The position numbers and the translations under genes were made by a program. Below the pieces are notes generated by a model. The model searched no databases. It was not told the DNA's origin and saw only the letters and a list, made by a program, of their open reading frames with translations. From SXTU01 sp964496695 (GTDB taxonomy: Bacteria > Verrucomicrobiota > Verrucomicrobiia > Limisphaerales > SXTU01), in contig CAZCBE010000016.1 in the NCBI GenBank assembly GCA_964496695.1, positions 1-64,000 on the forward strand: a stretch of 64,000 bases of DNA, read 5' to 3'. Shown here piece after piece: positions 12,298 through 20,742 of the stretch. Each line of letters opens with the position of its first letter. Position 1 is the stretch's first letter.

Positions 12298-12314
12298 CTC
12301 AAAGTGCGGGTGCG

Positions 12315-13835
12315 CTATTTGACCAAGTCTCCGACCAGCAGAATCGCCCCGGGGAAAAAGGCCGTCCCATCGTAGCGCTCGGGTTTGTCCATCTTGTTGT
12401 CGCGGGTCGCGAGGATCTTCGCCTTGTCGGGCTGCTGGGGGTGAATCTCGATCTTCACCGTGTGAACTTTGTCCGGCAGCTCGGTGCCCAGGCCCAGCGT
12501 CGCGAGCCGGTGATAGGTGCAGTAGCTGTCGAAGCGCGGCACCGTGCGCGGCGGCTGGTCATCCACCGTGACGATCACCTGGCCGCAGTCTGGCCCGATG
12601 ATGTCGTAGATGGAGCAGCGGGTGCCCTTGAACTTGAAGGTGAGCGTTGCGCCCGGCTGCGTCGCCTTGTGCAGTGTGGTCATACGGCTGGCCCAGCGCT
12701 TGCCGAAGGGGTCGGTCTTCGCGTCGAGCAGGTTGAAGTCCTTGGAGAGCACCGCCTCGTTGATCGGGATCAGTTTGGCGTGCTCGTAGTTGGTGGCGAT
12801 GAAGGGGGCGGCCAGCGCATGCGCACCGGTGGCTTTCGATGCCTCCCGAATCGCCGGGAGCGAGCGCGCCACGGCCTGCAAGTATAGCTCGTGCCCGGTC
12901 TCGACGTGCGGATGCACGCCATCCGGTGCGAAGACAAATTTGTCCCCGGCCTTCGCCTTCTCTTCGGGCGTCTTGGGCAGCGGCGCCTTCCACACCAGCT
13001 TGCCCTCCTTCGCCAGCCGCGCGACTTCCATGCACAGATGGATGGTGGGAATGCCGTAATGGTCCGCGACCTTCTCCATCGCGCTGGCGGCACGCGGGAA
13101 CTTGCCCTCGAGCATCACGGGCGCGAGCTGCTCCGTGATGGTATAGACGAAGCAGATGTCGCACTGCGGCAGCGTGCGCCACGTCTGCCGCACGATGCCC
13201 TCCATGCAGCGGAAGATCTGCTCAGGCGACGCCAGTCCGTCGTTCACCGCGAACTCAACAAAGAGCAGGTCGGGCTTCGCGTCGAGCACGTCCTGTTTGA
13301 GGCGGAAGACGCCGAGGTCCGAGCCGGTGCCGCCGATGGCCGCGTTGATCTCCGAGAACTTCGCCGTGGGGAAGGTCTTCTGAAAGTGCGCCAGCGTCTT
13401 GGGTCGCCAGCCGGGCTGCGCGGTGATGGAGCCGCCGAGGTAGGCTACCTTCACCTCGGCACCCGCCGTGTTGGCCTTCGCGAAGAAGTTCGGCAGACCG
13501 GCGCGCGGGCGGCATTCCTGCGCGGGTGCGAGGGGAAGTTCCTGGGCGTAGGCGGTGATGGTGGACCACCCTAGTGCAAGGAAGAGGAACTGGAGGATGA
13601 GTGTTTGGGTGCAGATGGACCGCGCTCTTGGATGCACGACCTCTTCCCCCTCACCCCGGCCCTCTCCCTCCGGGAGTGGGAGAACGGCAGCCAGCCCATC
13701 CGGCAACCGCAAGCGTTCAGCACGCAGCGTGCGCGGACTGCGTCTCCCTTTCTCCCGGAGGGAGAGGGCCGGGGTGAGGGGGAAGGCGACGTTCAACCAG
13801 TGGAGCGTGCGAGTCGTTGGAGCGCTTGTCTTCAT
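12315..13835 (-). CDS. Exported SGNH/GDSL hydrolase with a palindrome before its signal peptide
   Basis: 506 aa if started at ATG 13835. The SGNH fold is shown by block I YLGGSITA (nucleophile about S136), FVEFAVND and the catalytic DGVHPH (about D305, H308). It probably deacylates or deacetylates a carbohydrate. The ATG overlaps the upstream DUF1501 stop (ATGA), which supports translational coupling. Residues about 17-63 are encoded by a palindromic element, and a normal signal peptide (TLILQFLFLALGWSTITAYA) follows only at about 74-95. Alternative start: GTG 13637, after the insert, which would restore a normal exported protein. The C-terminal 150 residues look like a beta-sandwich. It is the third gene of the operon. 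Confidence 0.88.
   Translation of the reverse strand: MKTSAPTTRTLHWLNVAFPLTPALSLREKGRRSPRTLRAERLRLPDGLAAVLPLPEGEGRGEGEEVVHPRARSICTQTLILQFLFLALGWSTITAYAQELPLAPAQECRPRAGLPNFFAKANTAGAEVKVAYLGGSITAQPGWRPKTLAHFQKTFPTAKFSEINAAIGGTGSDLGVFRLKQDVLDAKPDLLFVEFAVNDGLASPEQIFRCMEGIVRQTWRTLPQCDICFVYTITEQLAPVMLEGKFPRAASAMEKVADHYGIPTIHLCMEVARLAKEGKLVWKAPLPKTPEEKAKAGDKFVFAPDGVHPHVETGHELYLQAVARSLPAIREASKATGAHALAAPFIATNYEHAKLIPINEAVLSKDFNLLDAKTDPFGKRWASRMTTLHKATQPGATLTFKFKGTRCSIYDIIGPDCGQVIVTVDDQPPRTVPRFDSYCTYHRLATLGLGTELPDKVHTVKIEIHPQQPDKAKILATRDNKMDKPERYDGTAFFPGAILLVGDLVK
13647..13785. repeat. CCCCTCACCCCGGCCCTCTC palindrome in the SGNH gene 5' end
   Basis: Arms CCCCTCACCCCGGCCCTCTC (13647-) and GAGAGGGCCGGGGTGAGGGG (to about 13781), with inner inverted repeats CTCCGGGAG/CTCCCGGAG. 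Sits between the coupled ATG and the signal peptide of the SGNH hydrolase and stays open in its frame. Confidence 0.9.
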
Positions 13836-15329
13836 GCCAGCAGTTCCTTGATGACTTCGCCATGCACGTCGGTGAGGCGGCGGTCGATGCCGTTGTGGCG
13901 GAAGGTGAGCTGCTCGTGCCGAATGCCGAGCAGATGCAGCATCGTGGCGTGGATGTCGTAGCAGGTGGTGGGTGACTTGCGGTCCAGCGGCTTGTAGCCC
14001 CACTCGTCGCTCTCGCCGTGCGTGACGCCGCCCTTGATGCCGCCGCCACACAGCCAGTTGGTGAAGACGAAGGGGTTGTGGTCGCGCCCCTTGCCACCCT
14101 GCGTGCTGGGCATGCGGCCAAACTCCGTGGTCCAGAGGATGATCGTGTCCTCCAGCAGGCCGCGCTGTTTGAGATCCTGAATCAGCGCCGAAGCGCCGCG
14201 CGCCATGCCGCGCGCGAGCGGGCCGTGGTCGCGTTCGATGTCCTCGTGGGAATCCCAGTTGCGGCGCGGGAAGCCGTTGTCGTTTCCACTCCAGATCTGC
14301 ACAAAGCGCACCCCGCGCTCCAGCAGCCGGCGCGCGACCAGGCACTTGCGCCCGAAGATGTCCGCCTCTTCCTCGGCGTTGATTTCCTTGGGCCACTCCT
14401 TGCGCGAATTATTGATGCCGTAGGCGCGCAGCAGATAGTCCGGTTCCTTCGAGATGTCGAGGGCCTCGGGTGCGGCGAGCTGCATCCGCGCGGCCAGTTC
14501 GTAGCTGCGGATGCGCGATTCCAGCCGGCCATCGCCCTCGCGCGATGCGGCGTGGGTCTGGTTCAGCTTCGCCATCACCAGTTGCGCGGCCGCCTCGCTG
14601 TCCCGCGTGACGAAGTCACCTTTCTTGTGCGGGAACAGATCGGCGATGGGCGTCTCCGTGCCGGGATAGATCACCGTGCCGCTGTGCTGCTGCGGGAGGA
14701 AGGCGGCGTCCCAGTTCTTGGTGCCGTTGCTCGCCAGACCGCGGTGGTCTGGCAGCACGACGAAGGTGGGCAGGTTCTCGTTCTCAGTGCCCAGGCCGTA
14801 GCTCACCCAACTGCCCATGCCGGGGAAGCCGGGGAGGTTGAAGCCGGTCGCCTGCAGGAGCGTGGCCTGCGAGTGGACACCGGTCTTCCCCACGAGGTTG
14901 TGGATGAAGGTCATTTCGTCCGCGACGTGCCCGAGGTCCGCGACCGCATCGCTCAACATCTTGCCGGACTGGCCATAGGGCTTGAAGTCCCACACGGGCT
15001 TCTTCCAGGGGCCAAGGCCATTTTGAAACGCCTCGACCGACTCGCCGAAGTCGCTGGGCTGGCCGTCACGCTTGATCAGCTCGGGCTTGAAGTCGAAGAG
15101 GTCAACGTGGCTCGCGGCTCCGGCCATGAAGAGCTGGACGACGCGTTTGGCCTTTGGCGGGTGATGGGGTCTGGCGTCTGGAGTCTGGGGTGAGGCGGCC
15201 AGCAACCCGGCCCGGCCCAGCAGGCTGGCCAGCGCGATGCCGCCCAGGCCGCCGCCGCTCTGCCAGAGGAACTCACGACGCGAGCGCGGGCGCTGCGGCG
15301 CGACGCGGTGGAAGGGCGAGTCGTTTTTC
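13832..15329 (-). CDS. DUF1501 family Tat-exported protein
   Basis: 498 aa. The N-terminus has a twin-arginine signal (SRREFLWQSGGGLGG, about 20-34), then AKRVVQLFMAGAASHVDLFD, VFLP-type repeats and the sulfatase-like C-terminal pattern TTEFGRMPSTQGGKGRDHNP typical of DUF1501. The fold is related to alkaline phosphatase/sulfatases; activity is unknown. It starts at ATG 15329 (MKNDSPFHR), 9 nt after the GntR gene, and overlaps the SGNH gene by 4 nt. DUF1501 usually pairs with DUF1549/DUF1553, as here. A short word array (15163-15193) adds SPQTPDARPHHPP after the Tat signal. Confidence 0.93.
15163..15193. repeat. GTCTGGC word array inside the DUF1501 gene
   Basis: GGGTCTGGCGTCTGGAGTCT then GGGGTGAGG: a GTCTGG word with period 7, inverted relative to the copies in mfd (2783) and the FtsX gene (26066). 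Encodes residues about 46-56, between the Tat signal and the DUF1501 core. Confidence 0.75.
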
Positions 15330-15338
15330 ATGCGCGTT

Positions 15339-16019
15339 TCAACGGGCAGGTTTGACGGCGGACTGTTTAAGCTGACGGGCGAGGTCCTCCGTTGCCTCAA
15401 GGATATGGAAGCGCATCGCCGCGCTCGCGCGAGGCGCGTCGCCGGCTTCGAGGGCCGCGATGATCGCCTCGTGCTGCTCATGGGCGCGGGCCGCCCCGGT
15501 GGTGGAGATGGTCACGGAACGGCTCGTGCGGCCCAGATCGCCGAGCGACTCCAGCAGCAGCACAAGCACTTCGTTGCCCGAGACGCGGGCAAGCTGACGG
15601 TGAAACTCCAGGTCGCACTCCACCGCCTCATTCACATCGGTCGTGACCGCGAGCGTTGCCTGGACCTTCTTGAGCGCGCGGAGCGAAGCCGGCCTGGCGC
15701 GCTCGGCGGCGAGTCGGGCCACCTCCGGCTCCACCAGCAGGCGCACCTCGGCGAACTGGCGCAGCCGCTCCGCCATGTCGGGCAGCAACAGGGCGAGCGA
15801 GCCGTTGAGCGGCTTGTGCAGCTTGTCCACGACCTTGATGCCGATGCCGTGCTGGACCTCGATGAGCCCCTGCAGCTCCAGGCGCTTGGTGGCCTCGCGC
15901 ACGACGGTGCGGCTCACGCCGAGCTGCTCGGCGAGCTGACGTTCCGGAGGCAGCCAGCCGTCGCTGCCATGGCGCTCTGAGCGGATCTCCGTGGCCAGCC
16001 GCTGGCAGACATCGGCCAC
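15339..16019 (-). CDS. GntR-family (FadR subfamily) transcriptional regulator
   Basis: 226 aa. An N-terminal winged helix-turn-helix (LPPERQLAEQLGVSRTVVREATKRLELQGLIEV, about 23-55) is followed by the all-helical FCD effector domain (about 80-215) with the acidic/His metal-site pattern (DLEFHRQLARVSGN; RAHEQHEAIIAALEAGD). FadR-subfamily regulators usually sense sugar acids or other carboxylates. It starts at GTG 16019 and is the first gene of the operon ending with DUF1549/DUF1553, so it probably controls that operon and itself. Its probable operator is 16063-16073. Confidence 0.92.
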   Translation of the reverse strand: MADVCQRLATEIRSERHGSDGWLPPERQLAEQLGVSRTVVREATKRLELQGLIEVQHGIGIKVVDKLHKPLNGSLALLLPDMAERLRQFAEVRLLVEPEVARLAAERARPASLRALKKVQATLAVTTDVNEAVECDLEFHRQLARVSGNEVLVLLLESLGDLGRTSRSVTISTTGAARAHEQHEAIIAALEAGDAPRASAAMRFHILEATEDLARQLKQSAVKPAR

Positions 16020-16062
16020 CAGGGAGGCGGGGCGGTCTATGGTCGAAAGGGTAATTGGTAGG

Positions 16063-16073
16063 AGGTCATACCA
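16063..16073 (-). promoter_or_regulatory. Candidate FadR-type operator upstream of gntR
   Basis: The minus strand reads TGGTATGACCT, close to the FadR-subfamily consensus TNGTNNNACNA (only the last base differs). It lies about 45 nt before the GTG start of the GntR gene and would allow autoregulation of the operon. Confidence 0.45.
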
Positions 16074-16137
16074 CTAGGGTTTCCGCCCGTCAAGCAGGTT
16101 GTGAAGGCCTGCATTCCCTTGGGCGCATCCGTGCACT

Positions 16138-16245
16138 GCCCCCGGGCGCGGCCTTGGGCCGCAGCGGCTGGCAGCAGGGAACGACATAGGAATGGCCGGA
16201 GCCTTTTTAGCAAGGTGGCCGCTGCGGCCCGGAGGGCCGCGCTCC
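16138..16245. repeat. GCGGCCTTGGGCCGCAGCGG palindrome
   Basis: CGCGGCCTTGGGCCGCAGCGGC ... GCCGCTGCGGCCCGGAGGGC, with a conserved middle (GGCAGCAGGGAACGA). The same element occurs at 33298-33420 inside a nested structure. It lies in the 16020-16464 gap, where no gene is evident. Confidence 0.85.
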
Positions 16246-16246
16246 G

Positions 16247-16345
16247 GGGCAAGCGAGGACGCTTGCGGCACGGCCGGCCGGAGGCCGGCGCTACGGAGCG
16301 CCCGCGTCCCGCAGGCCGTATCGCCGGCGTCCGTGCCGGCCCGGC
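16247..16345. repeat. GCAAGCGAGGACGCTTGC palindrome
   Basis: Directly follows the previous element. 49 bases (16247-16295) are identical to 52629-52677. Contains the hairpins GCAAGCGAGGACGCTTGC and GGCCGGCCGGAGGCCGGC. Confidence 0.9.
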
Positions 16346-16464
16346 TTCCGGGGGCAGTGTCCGGCTGCGCCCCCGGCTCCGCTCGCTGGTGCGATGGCGT
16401 TGTCAAACCAGTCGGGCCGCGCTAGCCTTCCCGCCGGTTGCGCGACTGACACCGATTTCACTCC

Positions 16465-17208
16465 ATGAAGAACTTTCTCCTGCATCCCCACTCCCACAGC
16501 CACGGTCCCGGCGGCCACACGCATGAGCCCATGGAGCATCCCGGCCATTTCCACGAGCGGGACAAGCCGTTGCACCGCGACTACACCCGGCGCGCGTTCA
16601 CCGTCGGCGTGGGCGGGCCGGTGGGCAGCGGGAAGACCGCGCTGATGCTGCAGCTCTGCCGCAAGCTGCGCGAGACGATGAACATCGCCGCCGTGACCAA
16701 TGACATCTTCACCAAGGAGGACGGCGAGTTCCTCGTGCGCAACGACGCGCTCTCCGCCGATCGTATCAAGGCCGTCGAGACCGGCGGCTGCCCGCACGCC
16801 GCCATCCGCGAGGACATCACGGCGAACCTCCTTGCCCTCGAAGACCTGCACCGGAAGTTCCACCCGCAACTGCTGCTGATCGAGTCCGGCGGCGACAACC
16901 TCGCGGCCTGCTACAGCCGCGAACTGGCCGACTACACCATCCAGGTGATTGACGCGGCCGGCGGCGACAAGATTCCGCGCAAGGGCGGTCCGGGCATCAC
17001 GCAGAGCGACCTGCTGGTCATCAACAAGACCGACCTCGCTTCGCTCATCGGCGCGGACCTGAGCGTGATGGAACGTGACTCGAAGAAGATGCGGGGCACC
17101 GGCCCCTTCGTCTTCGCACAGGTGAAGAACGGCGTGGGCGTGCCCGCGATCATTGACCACATCCTCCATGCCTGGCAGCACGCAACCGGGGTGGAGCATG
17201 GACACTGA
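16465..17208 (+). CDS. ureG: Urease accessory GTPase UreG (orphan)
   Basis: 247 aa. SIMIBI GTPase that drives nickel insertion into urease. Visible are P-loop GPVGSGKT (51-58), TNDIFTKEDGEFL, VETGGCPHAAIRED (the conserved Cys-Pro-His metal site), LLLIESGGDNLAA and the base-recognition motif INKTD. The N-terminus is His-rich (residues about 7-31, with HPHSHSHGPGGHTH), as in nickel-storing UreG/HypB variants. No urease structural or other accessory gene lies in the window, so either the urease operon is elsewhere or the protein serves another nickel enzyme. It starts at ATG 16465; its promoter must lie within or after the palindromes upstream. Confidence 0.92.
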   Translation: MKNFLLHPHSHSHGPGGHTHEPMEHPGHFHERDKPLHRDYTRRAFTVGVGGPVGSGKTALMLQLCRKLRETMNIAAVTNDIFTKEDGEFLVRNDALSADRIKAVETGGCPHAAIREDITANLLALEDLHRKFHPQLLLIESGGDNLAACYSRELADYTIQVIDAAGGDKIPRKGGPGITQSDLLVINKTDLASLIGADLSVMERDSKKMRGTGPFVFAQVKNGVGVPAIIDHILHAWQHATGVEHGH

Positions 17209-17292
17209 CAGGTGGCGGTGGCCCCATGGGCTCCGGAAGGCAACCGCAGTTTTCCATCTTTGGGAGGGCCGCTTGTTTGCAGGCGAAATCCC

Positions 17293-17970
17293 TTACGCCT
17301 GCGTCTCGACCCAGCGGACGGCGTAATGCACCAGATCGGTGCCTTCCTTGAGCTTGAGCTTGGCCTTCAGGTTGGCGCGGTGGGCCTCGACGGTCTTGAT
17401 GCTTACATGCAGCGTTTCGGCGATCTTGCGGCTGCTCCGGCCGTCGCCGATCAACTGAAAGACTTCAAACTCCCGGTCCGTCAGCAGTTCCAGCGGGGAG
17501 ACCGTTTTGCCGGGGCGCTTGCCCGCGAGGTTCTGAAGGAGCTTCGAGGACATCTGGTCGCTTAGATAGACCCGGCCCTCCAGCACTTCACGGATGGCCC
17601 GCAGCAACGCCTTGCCGCCGGCCTTCTTGGTGATGTAGCCCTGCGCCCCGGCCCGCAGCACGCGCTCCGCATAGAGTGATTCGTCGTGCATCGAGAGCAC
17701 CAGCACCGGGAGATCCTCGTGCTGAATCTTGAGATCCTTGATCAGTTCCAGGCCGCTCCGGCCGCCCAGCGAAATGTCCACCAAGGCCAGGTCCGGCCGC
17801 AGCGACTTGATGACCTGCAGGGCTTCGGCCGCGTTCGGGGCCTCGCCGCAGACGTGCAGGTCCGGCTCCCGGTCAATCAGCCCGGCCACGCCCTGGCGCA
17901 GGAGCGGGTGATCATCCACGATCAGGATGCGGCGTTTCTCGGGGGCGGGTGACTTTTTGTTGGGCGTCAT
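17293..17970 (-). CDS. NarL/FixJ-type response regulator
   Basis: 225 aa. Receiver domain (about 13-130) with the acidic pair D19-D20, phosphoacceptor D65 (ALVDISLGG), Ser in LVLSMHD and Lys in ITKKAGG; then a LuxR-type helix-turn-helix (LLTDREFEVFQLIGDG...SIKTVEAHRANLKAKL). It lies 10 nt after the PAS histidine kinase gene on the same strand, its obvious partner. Target genes are not indicated by the sequence. Confidence 0.95.
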   Translation of the reverse strand: MTPNKKSPAPEKRRILIVDDHPLLRQGVAGLIDREPDLHVCGEAPNAAEALQVIKSLRPDLALVDISLGGRSGLELIKDLKIQHEDLPVLVLSMHDESLYAERVLRAGAQGYITKKAGGKALLRAIREVLEGRVYLSDQMSSKLLQNLAGKRPGKTVSPLELLTDREFEVFQLIGDGRSSRKIAETLHVSIKTVEAHRANLKAKLKLKEGTDLVHYAVRWVETQA

Positions 17971-17980
17971 GGCGGAGCAG

Positions 17981-19927
17981 TCAGGGGTTTCTGGTTGGGG
18001 AGCGGGCCGGCAGCGTGGGCACGGAACAGACCACCACCGGCTGCCGGTCGGGTCCGTGCTGCAGTTCGATCACGCCTCCGATCATGGAGGCGCGAAAATT
18101 CATGATCCGGCCGCCCAGGCCGGCCCCGCGGGGCCGGTGCTCCGGCAGTTCGGCCCCGTCGTTCTTGATGGAGAGGACGGTCCAATGCCGGTCCCGGACG
18201 AGGCTGATGACGATGCGGCGGGCCTGCCCGTGCTTGATCGCGTTGCTCACCGCCTCCTGCGCGATGCGATACAGGTGGGTCGCCACGCCATTGTCATGGA
18301 TGAGCACCGTTGCATCGGCGCGCAGCTCGCACTGGACGCTGAAGAGCCGTTCCGTGGTGGCCGCCAGTTCCTGCAGCGCGGACCGCAGTCCGGCCGCCTC
18401 CAGCGGCACCGGCGAGAGGCCGCGCGCCAGATCGTGCGCATGGCCGCTGGCCTGGCCGATCAAGGTGGCGATCTCGGCAGCCTGGTCGGCCTCCGCCTGG
18501 CCCTTGTCCGCGAGGCTGGCCTTGAGCGACTGGGTCAGATACTCGAGGCCCGCGAGGTGCTGGCACAGCCCGTCATGCAGATCCTGGCCGAAACGGCACT
18601 GCTCACGGTCGCTGATCTCCAGCAGCTCCTTCTCAATCAGCTTGCGTTCCGTGATGTCGTCCGCGATGCCGGCAATGCGATACACCTCGCCCGCTGCATC
18701 CCGCACCGGGAACGCCCGCTCGTGAATCCACCGGATGGAGCCGTCGGGCCGGCGAATGCGATAGACCAAGTCGTATTCTCCCGTTCGCTGCTTCGTCTGG
18801 GCCGCCTCCCAGACCCGTTCCCGATCCTCCGGCACGACATGCGCCAGCCAGTCCTTGGGCGACTGGTAGAAGCTCGTCCGCCCCCAGAGTTTTTGATAAC
18901 CGGGGCTCAGGTAAATCATCCGGCCGGTCTTGAGATCGGTCAGCCAGAACACTTCGCGGATGTTTTCGGCGAACTGGCGGAAGCGGCTCTGCTGTTCGTC
19001 GGCCAGCGCCTCCAGCTCCCGGCGTTCCGTGATGTCCTCTGCCAGCCGTGCGAGGCGATGGACCCGGCCCCGCGCGTTCTTCAGCGGAAACACGCATTCC
19101 CGGACCCACCTCGTGGTGCCATCCGGCCGCACGATCCGATACTCCGCGTCAAACTCCCCGGCCGGCAGCTTCGCAGCGGCCTGGACCACGATCCGGGCGC
19201 GGTCTTCCGGGTGGATGGTTTCCCGCCATTGGGCAGGCGAGGCGCAGAGGCTGGCGGGCGACCGCCCCCAGATCGTCTCGTAAGCCGGGCTTACATAGAA
19301 CACTTGTCGAAGTCCTGGATCCGTCAGCCAGAAGGCGGACGGGAGGTGCTCGAACAACTGCCGGAACCGCTCCTCGGCCTCCCTCAGTTCCGCTGCTGTC
19401 ACCCGTTGCGCCGTGACATCCAGCAGCACCGTCTCGAAGACTAGGCTGCGCGCTCCAGCCAGGTGGACTGGCTGGCTGGTGACCTGCACCTGACGCGAAC
19501 TGCCGGCCGTGTCTTCGGCGAGGGGGAAAACACCGGTGGCCGCCGCTTGTTTCCGCCGGCTGGAGAGCATCTGTCGGAGGAAACGTTCACCTGCTCCGCG
19601 CGCCAGCAGCGAGCTGAACGGCCGTCCGATCAAGCTGGCGGGCTCCGTGCCCAGCAACTGCGCGCCCGCCCGGTTGATCCGCTGGATCAGGCCGCGCTGG
19701 CTGAGCGTGACACAGGCCGCCGGCGTGTGGTCATACAGGGCGAGGGCATCCGAGCTGGACTCGCTTCCGGAACGGGTGGTGGCGGCTCCGTTCGCCACCT
19801 TCGGTTCCGCGTGATCGCGGTGCGGCACACCCGGGTCCGCCGCCGGGCTGTCGGGCGAGGCCCGGCGCTCGGCGGCCTGCAACGCCTTGACCAGTTCGGC
19901 CCGGGTCATTGTCTTGTAGTGCTTCAT
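17981..19927 (-). CDS. Soluble multi-PAS sensor histidine kinase (HisKA_3 type)
   Basis: 648 aa with no transmembrane segment. After a short N-terminal helix come three PAS regions (the first near 65-170, then FEHLPSAFWLTDPGLRQVFY and FRQFAENIREVFWLTDLKTG), each ending in a PAC-like DITER/DVTAQ segment. The HisKA_3 dimerisation helix has FGQDLHDGLCQHL with phospho-acceptor about H451, followed by the ATP-binding domain (HLYRIAQEAVSNAIKHG; GAGLGGRIMNFRA). The PAS domains suggest a cytoplasmic redox, haem/flavin or small-ligand signal. It forms an operon with the LuxR-type regulator downstream. Confidence 0.94.
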   Translation of the reverse strand: MKHYKTMTRAELVKALQAAERRASPDSPAADPGVPHRDHAEPKVANGAATTRSGSESSSDALALYDHTPAACVTLSQRGLIQRINRAGAQLLGTEPASLIGRPFSSLLARGAGERFLRQMLSSRRKQAAATGVFPLAEDTAGSSRQVQVTSQPVHLAGARSLVFETVLLDVTAQRVTAAELREAEERFRQLFEHLPSAFWLTDPGLRQVFYVSPAYETIWGRSPASLCASPAQWRETIHPEDRARIVVQAAAKLPAGEFDAEYRIVRPDGTTRWVRECVFPLKNARGRVHRLARLAEDITERRELEALADEQQSRFRQFAENIREVFWLTDLKTGRMIYLSPGYQKLWGRTSFYQSPKDWLAHVVPEDRERVWEAAQTKQRTGEYDLVYRIRRPDGSIRWIHERAFPVRDAAGEVYRIAGIADDITERKLIEKELLEISDREQCRFGQDLHDGLCQHLAGLEYLTQSLKASLADKGQAEADQAAEIATLIGQASGHAHDLARGLSPVPLEAAGLRSALQELAATTERLFSVQCELRADATVLIHDNGVATHLYRIAQEAVSNAIKHGQARRIVISLVRDRHWTVLSIKNDGAELPEHRPRGAGLGGRIMNFRASMIGGVIELQHGPDRQPVVVCSVPTLPARSPTRNP

Positions 19928-20166
19928 CCGCAGCCAGGCTCCGATTCAGGAGTGAACCATGGGAAAATAAGCCGAACCGGTGGCCGGCACAATGTTCCTG
20001 TTGCACCTTTCGTCCGCACTGAACCCGCGCATCACGCCGTGCGGGTTTCAGTCGCCCGCCCCTTGACACTGCGGCAACCGCAAATAGGTTGGATTGCAGC
20101 TTCACAACAGCGGGCTTCGGCCAGCGAGTTCAGCACTTGCCCACCGCTTTCTGCTTCCATCGTCCC

Positions 20167-20598
20167 ATGAATATCATTGAATTCTTCCTCTCCCCGGAGG
20201 CCATTGCGCGTCGCCGTATCGCCCAGGCGGCCCGCACCGGCGCCGTGTCGTTGAATCTGAGCTGCATGAACCTCAAGCGCCTGCCGCCCGAGATCGGCAC
20301 GCTCGTCAAGCTGCATGTCCTCCACCTGTGGCACAATCAACTGACCGCACTTCCGCTTCAGATTGGCCGCTGTGTGCAGTTGCAGGAGCTATACCTTTCC
20401 GACAACCGGCTCACCACCCTGCCCGATTCCCTGCAGCACCTCACGCAGTTGAAACGCCTCTACCTGCACGGCAATCCCAAGCTGCAGATTCCCGTCAACC
20501 TGCTCGGCCCCATGTGGGAGTCCGTGCTGAGTTCGGGACGTGCCACTGTGCCCGCCCAGGCCATCCTGGATCACTACTTCCACCGGCACGCGCTCTGA
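20167..20598 (+). CDS. Leucine-rich-repeat protein
   Basis: 143 aa. The N-terminal helix (AIARRRIAQAARTGAVSLNL) resembles the cap before LRRs in Roco/LRR proteins. About four repeats of the L..LP..I..L..L..L.L..N.L type follow (VSLNLSCMNLKRLPPEIGTL; LHVLHLWHNQLTALP; LQELYLSDNRLTTLP; LKRLYLHGN), then a C-terminal AQAILDHYF segment. Probably a cytoplasmic protein-interaction module. I chose ATG 20167 (MNIIEF). It stands alone between two signalling operons on the opposite strand. Whether it interacts with either is unknown. Confidence 0.85.
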   Translation: MNIIEFFLSPEAIARRRIAQAARTGAVSLNLSCMNLKRLPPEIGTLVKLHVLHLWHNQLTALPLQIGRCVQLQELYLSDNRLTTLPDSLQHLTQLKRLYLHGNPKLQIPVNLLGPMWESVLSSGRATVPAQAILDHYFHRHAL

Positions 20599-20742
20599 GT
20601 TCCGGCCTGCCTCCCTGCATCCGGAAGCAGCAGCCGGGTGCTGCCGAGCAAGGGCACCCACAAGCACAAAGGGAACAAGCTCTACGGATCCTCGGATGGC
20701 CTCGCCGTGGCCGCCGGCTTCGGCGACGGAGCCGGGCTTGGT

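Noticed and set aside
16101..16526. Plus-strand frame upstream of ureG
   Set aside because: Made of two palindromic elements and overlaps the ureG start; no protein-like features.
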